5,849 nucleotides of DNA from Treponema sp. (lineage in GTDB: Bacteria; Spirochaetota; Spirochaetia; Treponematales; Breznakiellaceae): assembly GCA_031255615.1 (NCBI GenBank), contig JAIRSD010000215.1:1-5849 (forward strand), given 5' to 3'. The notes below the pieces were generated by a model that saw only the letters and a program-made list of their open reading frames with translations, was not told the DNA's origin and did not search any database. The stretch's first letter is position 1; each line of letters opens with the position of its first letter. The position numbers were made by a program, and so were the translations under genes. Positions 1 through 4,550 of this stretch are shown here, one piece after another.

Positions 1-1
1 G

Positions 2-154
2 GAGGCGGAAATTTCCGTGGAACTGGCGAGGAAAACCCTCTATGTCCTCAACAGGCTGGGGGTAGTGAAACGAATAGGAAAGGAAGGAAGGGCCATCGCC
101 TATCGGCTGCCGGGCCGGAGCATAAGGGCCTATGGAGCAAGTCCGGGGTATTAA
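2..154 (+). CDS. 3' end of a gene with a winged-helix-like C-terminus (5' truncated by window)
   Basis: The frame opening at base 2 reads 50 residues to a TAA at 152-154; the start lies outside the window. The visible peptide begins EAEISVELARKTLYVLNRLG and continues with VVKRIGKEGRAIAYRLPG. This is the pattern of a winged helix-turn-helix: a recognition-helix-like stretch (ELARKTLYVLNRL), then a beta wing of basic and glycine residues ending in a tyrosine-containing strand. Such modules close many Fic-family proteins, AAA-type DNA-binding proteins and transcription regulators, so the visible part suggests nucleic-acid binding but does not tell which family. A tail of about 15 residues (RSIRAYGASPGY) follows the wing. 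Another frame is also open here, but its peptide does not look protein-like. The gene converges on the flaA pair. Seen: reading frame and wing-like pattern. Inferred: DNA binding. Confidence 0.5.
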   Translation, partial: EAEISVELARKTLYVLNRLGVVKRIGKEGRAIAYRLPGRSIRAYGASPGY

Positions 155-195
155 CGCATAGATACCCGCCGTAAGCGGGGTATCTTGTACGCGTT
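153..195. repeat. Hairpin at the 3' end of the first gene, possible weak terminator
   Basis: Bases 161-169 (GATACCCGC) pair with 175-184 (GCGGGGTATC), with one bulged G and a five-base loop. An outer pair AACGC (153-157) and GCGTT (191-195) closes the structure around small internal loops. It starts within the stop codon of the first gene, where a terminator would be expected. The 3' side lacks a proper T run (TATCTTGT only), so intrinsic termination is doubtful. It may equally be the first of a series of palindromic elements that runs to base 342. Confidence 0.4.
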
Positions 196-236
196 GCATT
201 GTTTACGAACTCCGTTCTGTAAGGAAATTATGCAAC
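193..236. repeat. Imperfect palindrome (REP/MITE-like), 44 bases
   Basis: The terminal inverted repeats GTTGCAT (193-199) and ATGCAAC (230-236) are perfect. Inside them TTACGAAC (203-210) pairs with GTTC-T-GTAA (214-222) across a TCC loop, with one bulged T. The result is an extended stem-loop of the size and shape of REP-like or miniature palindromic elements. It lies in non-coding DNA between two convergent genes. A single copy is visible, so dispersal in the genome is inference. Confidence 0.45.
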
Positions 237-237
237 T

Positions 238-309
238 GCGGGGTCTCCTGCCATTTTTGAGCGCTGCCAATTCTCCACCCGCCCCAAGGGGCGGGGCATG
301 AGACCCCGC
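238..309. repeat. Nested inverted repeat: 10-bp outer arms around a perfect GC-rich hairpin
   Basis: The arms GCGGGGTCTC (238-247) and GAGACCCCGC (300-309) are perfect reverse complements. Between them lies a second perfect palindrome, CCCGCCCC (278-285) with GGGGCGGG (288-295), which would fold with a small CAAG loop. The unpaired part on the left (248-277) has an unusual TTTTT run. The structure sits just beyond the flaA terminator and starts two bases after the preceding palindrome. It has no T run on either side, so it is not an ordinary terminator; a structured RNA or a mobile palindromic element fits better. Confidence 0.5.
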
Positions 310-315
310 TGCGAA

Positions 316-342
316 TAAAAAAAGCGGCGGCTTTGCCGCCGC
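316..342 (-). terminator. Rho-independent terminator of the flaA pair
   Basis: Read on the minus strand, an eight-base-pair GC-only stem (GCGGCGGC at 335-342 with GCCGCCGC at 324-331 on that strand) has a three-base AAA loop and is followed immediately by seven Ts (317-323 on the plus strand are As). It lies 36 bases after the stop codon at 379. This is the classical intrinsic terminator layout. On the plus strand there is no T run after the stem, so it should act in one direction only. Confidence 0.9.
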
Positions 343-378
343 CCCTCCCGTATCGCAGTCCGAATTTCTCCGCCGTCG

Positions 379-1110
379 TTACCAAGAATCCGCCATATCG
401 TCTTCATCCCGATTGTTTTCGGTAAAGACATCGGTCCAAGCCCGCATATCGTCAAAGTACACATAATAACTACCGTATGCTTCCGACGGATCAACCTTGA
501 TCGCAAGACCGGTAATCATGATTCCCATTCTGTTGAAATAGTGGTAATCCCGCTGGACAATACCGTTCCTTCCGTCCTCCGGCTGGGGGGGGATAGCCAC
601 GGTCAACTTTTTCCAGCCCGGGAAGTTTAACTGCCCGACAAAAAGCTCAAATTCCCGGCCGAAGTAATCCCGCACCAGGAGATACAGCTCATGATTGAAG
701 TTCCGACCCGCCACCCACAGGGACACGGTCTTGGTAATCCCCTCTATGGGAATAGGCCGCTGGGGCCGGAAAAACACTTCCGTATGGCCCCGGTGGATAA
801 AGTCAATCCGGCTGCCAAGGACATACCTTTCCGTTATATTAAACTGGGCCTCGTCTTCCAAGGGTTCCTTGGCGGCGGGCCCGGCGGAGTCGAAGAGCCT
901 GCTTGTGCTATAACCGTCGTCCGGCGAAATGTGGGAACTCCAGTAACCGTCCATCTCAAATTTATCGACAGAGACTTCTTTCAGAGACTGGCTCGCGTTG
1001 GCGAGGGCGGCGTCGCCGATTTCTGCCGGATCCGGCTGCCCCATCTCGACCTGTGCAAAGAGGGAGAAGGCGCAGAAAAAAACCAAAACAAAAAGTAAGA
1101 CACGTTTCAT
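379..1110 (-). CDS. flaA: FlaA-family flagellar filament outer layer (sheath) protein, downstream paralogue
   Basis: 243 residues. FlaA proteins form the sheath around the FlaB core of spirochaete periplasmic flagella. Residues 1-19 are a signal peptide (basic MKR, hydrophobic VLLFVLVFFCAFSLF, likely cleavage FA|QVEM), so export to the periplasm is expected. The mature protein aligns by eye with the neighbouring FlaA in a fixed order: DGY near residue 66; an LWVAGRN / MWIWGAN block; RDYFG / RDYQG; GWKKLTVAIP / GWKNLRVAVP; YYVYFD / FYVYFD; and an acidic DxxxAD tail ending in W. It is somewhat shorter than the upstream paralogue. The start is set by AAGGAGG (1119-1125 on the plus strand as CCTCCTT), eight bases from the ATG and overlapping the stop codon of the upstream gene, so the two are cotranscribed and probably translationally coupled. 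A strong terminator follows. Which numbered FlaA it corresponds to in other treponemes cannot be decided here. Confidence 0.88.
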   Translation of the reverse strand: MKRVLLFVLVFFCAFSLFAQVEMGQPDPAEIGDAALANASQSLKEVSVDKFEMDGYWSSHISPDDGYSTSRLFDSAGPAAKEPLEDEAQFNITERYVLGSRIDFIHRGHTEVFFRPQRPIPIEGITKTVSLWVAGRNFNHELYLLVRDYFGREFELFVGQLNFPGWKKLTVAIPPQPEDGRNGIVQRDYHYFNRMGIMITGLAIKVDPSEAYGSYYVYFDDMRAWTDVFTENNRDEDDMADSW

Positions 1111-1123
1111 TTACAGGGCCTCC

Positions 1124-1888
1124 TTAGTTGCTGGCCGTGGACCAGAGTTCCTGCACATGCTCGGGATCCGCCAACTCATCGCCGTCATAAAAGGATTCAA
1201 AGGTATCGCTAAGAACTTTGAAATGATCGAAATACACATAAAAATCGCCCAACAATTCCCTGGGCCGGGTCCAAAGCCGGAATTTAATGAAACGGAGCCC
1301 CGCATAGTGGGGTAAAATCCGTTTGGACTGCCTGATGGTGGAAGGGACGGCAACCCGCAGGTTCTTCCATCCCTGATGGGAAAGATCCCCCATCCGCAAA
1401 ACGTGGACAACGCCCTGGTAATCCCGAATATAGGCATCCAAATAAAAATGATGGTTGGCCCCCCAGATCCACATATCCAAAGACTGAACTCTGCCGGGAA
1501 GGGGAATTTCAAAGGCGGCCCCATCGCCGTCGGGGGCGACCGGATAGATGTCTATCCAATTGTAGCCTTCCCGCATGAAATTACCCAGAATGCCAAGGGC
1601 CCGATAGTCGGTCCCCTGACGGTTATGGCCAAACAAAGCCTGAGGCCAGGTGGACACGGAATTGAGTCGGGGATAACCGTCGGTGGAAAATTTACTTGGC
1701 ATCGCCTGCCAGGAAAATTCGTAAGAATTGGTCCTTCCCCCGATAATCCACTCATGGGCCGTACTTCCATCAAAGGATTCAATAACAAATGCCTCGGAAA
1801 GAGCGGTGGATTCATCAGAAAAACCGGGAACAACCACCGCATATACCAAAAGAATGAGACAAACAACCCTGAAACAGCCCTGTTTCAT
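1124..1888 (-). CDS. flaA: FlaA-family flagellar filament outer layer (sheath) protein, first gene of the pair
   Basis: 254 residues, full length for the FlaA family. An N-terminal signal peptide (MKQGCFRVVCLILLVYAVVV, likely cleavage at GFS|DES) directs it to the periplasm, where FlaA coats the flagellar filament. Features seen in order: FVIESFDGS near residue 34, common in FlaA; DGYPRLNS near 70; a block with MWIWGANHHFYL near 138; RDYQG near 155; GWKNLRVAVPS near 173; LRFIKFRLW near 198; and FYVYFDHFKVL near 216. The tail is acidic (YDGDELADPEH). The start is supported by AAAGGAG (CTCCTTT at 1896-1902 on the plus strand), seven bases upstream. A near-consensus sigma-70 promoter lies about 100 bases upstream, in line with what is known of treponemal flaA genes, which use the housekeeping sigma factor while flaB genes use sigma-28. 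The stop codon overlaps the Shine-Dalgarno of the next flaA. Family assignment is firm; the sub-type is not. Confidence 0.9.
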   Translation of the reverse strand: MKQGCFRVVCLILLVYAVVVPGFSDESTALSEAFVIESFDGSTAHEWIIGGRTNSYEFSWQAMPSKFSTDGYPRLNSVSTWPQALFGHNRQGTDYRALGILGNFMREGYNWIDIYPVAPDGDGAAFEIPLPGRVQSLDMWIWGANHHFYLDAYIRDYQGVVHVLRMGDLSHQGWKNLRVAVPSTIRQSKRILPHYAGLRFIKFRLWTRPRELLGDFYVYFDHFKVLSDTFESFYDGDELADPEHVQELWSTASN

Positions 1889-1978
1889 CCAAGTACTCCT
1901 TTATTTCTAAATCTTCCGGACCTATCCGCAAGGTCGGGTTCCAACCAATCCGAATTTGAAGAACACAAAATCAATATC
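1889..1978 (-). other. 5' leader of the flaA pair with two weak hairpins
   Basis: About 90 untranslated bases separate the inferred transcription start (near 1978) from the first flaA ATG. Two foldable parts are visible. CCGGACCT (1916-1923) and AGGTCGGG (1931-1938) form a seven-pair stem with one bulge and a seven-base loop. CCGA and TTGA pairs around 1950-1980 form a looser stem with an internal loop. The first stem ends 13 bases from the Shine-Dalgarno and does not cover it. No known riboswitch consensus was recognised. Confidence 0.35.
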
Positions 1979-1984
1979 GGACTC

Positions 1985-2013
1985 AGTATAGTTCTTATCG
2001 GTATATTTGTCAA
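1985..2013 (-). promoter_or_regulatory. Sigma-70 promoter of the flaA pair
   Basis: On the minus strand a perfect -35 box TTGACA (plus positions 2008-2013) is separated by exactly 17 bases from a -10 box TATACT (1985-1990), which matches the consensus at five of six positions. The spacer is AT-rich in an otherwise GC-rich region. Transcription should start near 1978. The -35 box lies two bases beyond the stop codon of the upstream same-strand gene (2016), so the flaA pair has its own strong promoter even if some read-through occurs. Confidence 0.88.
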
Positions 2014-2015
2014 AT

Positions 2016-2951
2016 TTACCTGGGTAAGCTCGCGGAAATTTGAAGATCGAGCGTTTTTTTTAGCCCCTTCTTTAGCTCCCCCTCCCCTACCCGGCCCCCA
2101 AGGAGGGTAAATTTCGCGGGAACGATCCGGTATCCGCCGGAATCCTCCCCTCCCGGGAGGCCGAGGATCTCCGGGGCCAGCGCCCAGGGAGAATCATCAA
2201 CGCTTATCTTGACGACGGAGGGGCAGAGGGCGGGGTCCATCCAGGTAAAGAGCAGGGCGGGAATCGCGCTGTTCCGGTCAAAATAAGAATCCGCCGCCGC
2301 CCCCAGGACCACGCAGCGGACCCGGTCCCAGGAGGGATAATCGACGGAACTGTCCACATACACCGGGATCAGGGCTTCGTTTTCCTCCCGCAGGCCCGCG
2401 AGGAAGGACTCCCGGTTCACCGGATAGTTCCGCTCATCCTGGAAAACGAGAATCTCCCCCTCTTCACCGGCCAGCAAGGCGGCGCAGCGGCCGGCCCGCC
2501 AGGAATTCAGGTGGATGTCCGTAAAAACGGCCTCCGGGCCCTCCTCCGCGTCAAAGGTTCCGGCGCGGGGGGCGGGGCCCTCCTGGATAACGGCAACCGT
2601 AATTTCAGGGTGCTGCCGGGCGTATTGCTCAAGGCCCCGGAGATACCGGGAATGGCCCAGAACGGCCCAGGGCAGAGCGCTTTTTTCCTCAATGGCGAAG
2701 ACCGCCGCCTCGGGATTCGCGTTCTCCGCGATGGAGACCCGTTTAACCTGCCGGAAAAAACGCAGGGAGAGTCCGGCCTGCCGCAGAAAGATCCGCCGGC
2801 GGCCGTAGAAGGCGTCAAAACCGGCGTCGCCAAGGATCAGGACTGGGGGGCGGCCCAGGAAAAAAGCCAGGGCCAACATCAAAATTCCCAGAACAATCAG
2901 AATCATTCCGGCACAATGCCGCCGGGGACGGAAAAATTGTATCGCTTTCAT
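2016..2951 (-). CDS. Putative membrane-anchored periplasmic protein, binding-protein-like fold
   Basis: 311 residues from the chosen ATG. Residues 1-14 are basic (RPRRH) and 16-33 form one strong membrane segment (MILIVLGILMLALAFFLG), followed by a soluble part that should face the periplasm: an uncleaved signal-anchor or a signal peptide without an obvious cleavage site. The soluble part alternates beta strands and helices: PPVLILGDAGF (35-45), PEITVAVIQEG (115-125), AVFTDIHLNSWRAGRCAALLAG (141-162), GEILVFQDERNYPVNRESFLAGLREE (165-190), IPVYVDSSV, VRCVVLGAAADSYF. The order aspartate, AG..AALLA, glycine-rich strand, F.AGL resembles type I periplasmic binding proteins of the BMP/PnrA type, but this is inference from pattern only. 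No clear Shine-Dalgarno supports any start. Alternative ATGs lie at 2993 (14 residues longer) and 2906 (15 shorter, losing the basic head). The frame stays open far upstream to 3779, but that part is antisense to rlmK and not credible. I do not recognise the specific family. Confidence 0.72.
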   Translation of the reverse strand: MKAIQFFRPRRHCAGMILIVLGILMLALAFFLGRPPVLILGDAGFDAFYGRRRIFLRQAGLSLRFFRQVKRVSIAENANPEAAVFAIEEKSALPWAVLGHSRYLRGLEQYARQHPEITVAVIQEGPAPRAGTFDAEEGPEAVFTDIHLNSWRAGRCAALLAGEEGEILVFQDERNYPVNRESFLAGLREENEALIPVYVDSSVDYPSWDRVRCVVLGAAADSYFDRNSAIPALLFTWMDPALCPSVVKISVDDSPWALAPEILGLPGGEDSGGYRIVPAKFTLLGGRVGEGELKKGLKKTLDLQISASLPR

Positions 2952-2963
2952 GAGGGCGGCTTT

Positions 2964-2992
2964 AGTGTAGCCCTTTCCTGAAAAATTGTACA
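2964..2992 (-). promoter_or_regulatory. Candidate promoter of the membrane-anchored protein gene
   Basis: On the minus strand TGTACA (2987-2992) and TACACT (2964-2969) are 17 bases apart, each matching four of six consensus positions. If used, transcription would begin only a few bases before the ATG at 2951, giving an almost leaderless message, or would favour the internal start at 2906. It is the best candidate seen on this strand, but weak. Confidence 0.28.
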
Positions 2993-2993
2993 T

Positions 2994-3124
2994 TTCACGG
3001 CGGGGGATTCCGGCGGTTCCCGGCCTGTAAAGGGCGGGGCCCGGCGGGGGATTGAGGGGGCCGCGCCGGCATGGAGGCCGGCGGGGGGGGCGGGGTGTTT
3101 CGATTCGGGGACGAGTCTCCCTGA
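2994..3124. other. G-rich non-coding block with quadruplex potential and an 11-bp direct repeat
   Basis: This is the first part of a 447-base gap between divergent genes. The plus strand is strongly G-rich, with runs of five, five, eight and four Gs at 3046-3050, 3056-3060, 3083-3090 and 3092-3095. A seven-base-pair hairpin (CGCCGGC 3064-3070 with GCCGGCG 3077-3083) lies between the second and third runs. GGCGGGGGATT occurs twice, at 2999-3009 and 3043-3053. No credible coding sequence or promoter was found in it. Confidence 0.45.
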
Positions 3125-3149
3125 GGCGCCGCGCCATAGACGCGGCGCC
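3125..3149. repeat. Perfect hairpin 1 of 5 (9-bp stem)
   Basis: GGCGCCGCG (3125-3133) is the exact reverse complement of CGCGGCGCC (3141-3149), with a seven-base loop CCATAGA. The stem is entirely G and C. No T run follows on either strand. Confidence 0.85.
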
Positions 3150-3155
3150 GGGGAA

Positions 3156-3186
3156 CTTCAAAAACGGCAGGACGCCGTTTTTGAAG
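3156..3186. repeat. Perfect hairpin 2 of 5 (13-bp stem), two-way terminator-like
   Basis: CTTCAAAAACGGC (3156-3168) pairs perfectly with GCCGTTTTTGAAG (3174-3186) around the loop AGGAC. The inner CGGC/GCCG pairs followed by five Ts resemble an intrinsic terminator on both strands, since each strand reads a GC stem then TTTTT. Against this, it lies between two divergent genes, where no transcript is expected to end unless it starts further upstream. Confidence 0.85.
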
Positions 3187-3187
3187 A

Positions 3188-3214
3188 GGCGAAAGCCGCG
3201 GCGCGGCTTTCGCC
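3188..3214. repeat. Perfect hairpin 3 of 5 (12-bp stem)
   Basis: GGCGAAAGCCGC (3188-3199) pairs perfectly with GCGGCTTTCGCC (3203-3214) around a three-base GGC loop. It begins one base after hairpin 2 ends, so the two are almost contiguous. Confidence 0.85.
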
Positions 3215-3234
3215 CGCGCAAGGGATAGAAGCGG

Positions 3235-3265
3235 AATTCCCCGCCCCCGGCGGGGGCGGGGAATT
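3235..3265. repeat. Perfect hairpin 4 of 5 (14-bp stem)
   Basis: AATTCCCCGCCCCC (3235-3248) pairs perfectly with GGGGGCGGGGAATT (3252-3265) around a GGC loop. This is the longest stem of the series, AT at its base and pure GC towards the tip. The loop has the same three bases as hairpin 3. Confidence 0.85.
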
Positions 3266-3281
3266 GGAGCGGATAGCCCGG

Positions 3282-3306
3282 TTTTTTGCGGCGCAGCCGC
3301 AAAAAA
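3282..3306. repeat. Perfect hairpin 5 of 5 (11-bp stem)
   Basis: TTTTTTGCGGC (3282-3292) pairs perfectly with GCCGCAAAAAA (3296-3306) around a GCA loop. On both strands the GC core is followed by As, not Ts, the opposite of an intrinsic terminator. It is 93 bases upstream of the rlmK start codon. Confidence 0.85.
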
Positions 3307-3398
3307 TGCGCCCAAAACACACCCGGCCTTTCCAGGCTGAGCGTTGCCGGAGGTCTTTGCTTGTTCCGGGGGGACTTTTTCTTTATGGTGGACAGGCC

Positions 3399-4550
3399 AT
3401 GAAGGACAAAACCGAGTTCCAGGCCCTGATGTTGAAAAACCGGCTGCAAAAAAGGCAGAGGCACCTGGCCAAGTGGGCCCGGTGCCGCGGGATCGGGGCG
3501 TACCGGCTCTATGACCGGGACATTCCCGAGATCCCCCTGGTCATCGATTACTACCGGGGCCGCTCCGAGACCGAGGAGCGCCGAAGCGCCGAGGCCGCCC
3601 CGGTGGAAGCAGTGGAAGCCCTGGCGGGGGCGCTCTACCGGCGGCCCTACGAAAGGGACCCCGCGGAGGAGGAAGCCTGGCTTGCCGCGATGGAGGGGGC
3701 CATGACGGCGGCCCTGGGAATCCCCGGCGCACGGATCTTCCTGAAGGAACGCCGCCGGCTGCGCGGCAGACGGGAACAATACGGCAAATCGGAGGCCCCC
3801 CGGGGAGGCTTCGTCCTCGCCGTGGACGAAGGGGGCCTGCGGTTCCGGGTGAACCTGTCGGACTACCTGGATACCGGGCTTTTCCCCGACCGGCGGGAAA
3901 TCCGCGCCCGTATCCGGGAGGAGGCGGCGGGAAAGCGGGTCCTGAATCTCTTTGCCTATACCTGCGCCTTTTCGGTTTACGCCGCCGCCGGCGGGGCGGC
4001 CTCGGTGGATTCGGTGGACCTCTCCAACACCTATCTGGATTGGGGAAGGCGGAATTTCGCCCTTAACGGCCTCCGGGGGGGAGGGGCGGAGCGGGGGCCC
4101 TTCCGCTTTATCCGGGCCGACGCGCTCCGATTCCTGGAGGAGGCCGCCGGGAAGGGCCGGACCTGGGATCTGATCATCATGGATCCCCCGGCCTTCTCCA
4201 ACTCAAAGAAAATGGCCGGTACTCTGGACATAAGGCGGGACCATCCGGCACTCATAGCCGGCTGCCTTAAGCTCCTGAGCCCGGAAGGCCGGCTCTGGTT
4301 CAGCGCGGGGGCCAGCCGATTCCGCCTGCGGGGAGAGGCAATCGAAGATCTGCTGCGGCGGCAGGGGGGCCCCGGCGGCCGCGGTTCCCGAAGGCTCAGG
4401 ATCGAAGGGCCGGGGGATAACATCGTCGATGAGGATTTCAGGGGAAGAAGGCCGCCGCCCTGTTGCGTCCTCAGCCTAAGCGCCGGGGCCGGGCCGCAAA
4501 CGCCCGCCGCACATAAGGGGGAATCGTCGTATACTGGAATTCATGGATAG
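3399..4550 (+). CDS. rlmK: Stand-alone RlmK-type 23S rRNA methyltransferase
   Basis: 383 residues. The protein aligns by eye with the C-terminal (RlmK) half of E. coli RlmKL, which makes 7-methylguanosine at G2069 of 23S rRNA from S-adenosylmethionine. Matches in order: KNRLQKRQRHLAKWARCRGI (13-32) and YRLYDRDIPEIPLVID, the family's N-terminal signature; KERRRLRGRREQYGK (116-130), the basic RNA-contact strand; VNLSDYLDTGLFPDRREIR (151-169); motif I VLNLFAYTCAFSVYAAAGGA (181-200); acidic VDLS (206-209); TYLDWGRRNFALNG; DPPAFSNSK (262-270), the catalytic-loop motif; and QRDH-like RRDHPAL. The THUMP/RlmL half found in enterobacterial fusions is absent. About 22 residues after CCVLSLS are not seen in the family. 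The start is the ATG 12 residues before the conserved KNRL, with a GGTGG Shine-Dalgarno (3387-3391) seven bases away; the frame is open to an earlier ATG at 3264, but that stretch runs through hairpin 5 and has no homology. A base-specific role is inferred from the family. Confidence 0.85.
   Translation: MKDKTEFQALMLKNRLQKRQRHLAKWARCRGIGAYRLYDRDIPEIPLVIDYYRGRSETEERRSAEAAPVEAVEALAGALYRRPYERDPAEEEAWLAAMEGAMTAALGIPGARIFLKERRRLRGRREQYGKSEAPRGGFVLAVDEGGLRFRVNLSDYLDTGLFPDRREIRARIREEAAGKRVLNLFAYTCAFSVYAAAGGAASVDSVDLSNTYLDWGRRNFALNGLRGGGAERGPFRFIRADALRFLEEAAGKGRTWDLIIMDPPAFSNSKKMAGTLDIRRDHPALIAGCLKLLSPEGRLWFSAGASRFRLRGEAIEDLLRRQGGPGGRGSRRLRIEGPGDNIVDEDFRGRRPPPCCVLSLSAGAGPQTPAAHKGESSYTGIHG

Noticed and set aside
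691..1098. Plus-strand open frames opposite the first flaA
   Set aside because: They lie antisense to a gene with signal peptide, ribosome-binding site and clear FlaA motifs; their peptides show no recognisable pattern.
1376..2110. 244-residue plus-strand open frame opposite the second flaA
   Set aside because: It is antisense to flaA, its promoter and part of the next gene, with no ribosome-binding site; a shadow frame.
3264..3398. N-terminal extension of rlmK from the ATG at 3264
   Set aside because: It runs through hairpin 5, has no match to the family, and the family signature starts just after the ATG at 3399, which has a plausible Shine-Dalgarno.
2952..3779. Upstream extension of the minus-strand frame that ends at 2016, giving a 587-residue protein
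   Set aside because: The extension is antisense to the well-supported rlmK gene, runs through the five hairpins, is rich in R, P and G as expected of GC-rich shadow frames, and places the membrane segment in the middle of the protein without reason.
4507..4535. TATACT at 4530-4535 as an internal promoter for the lipoprotein gene
   Set aside because: No acceptable -35 box lies 16 to 18 bases upstream and there is no extended -10 TG; the hexamer alone is not enough.
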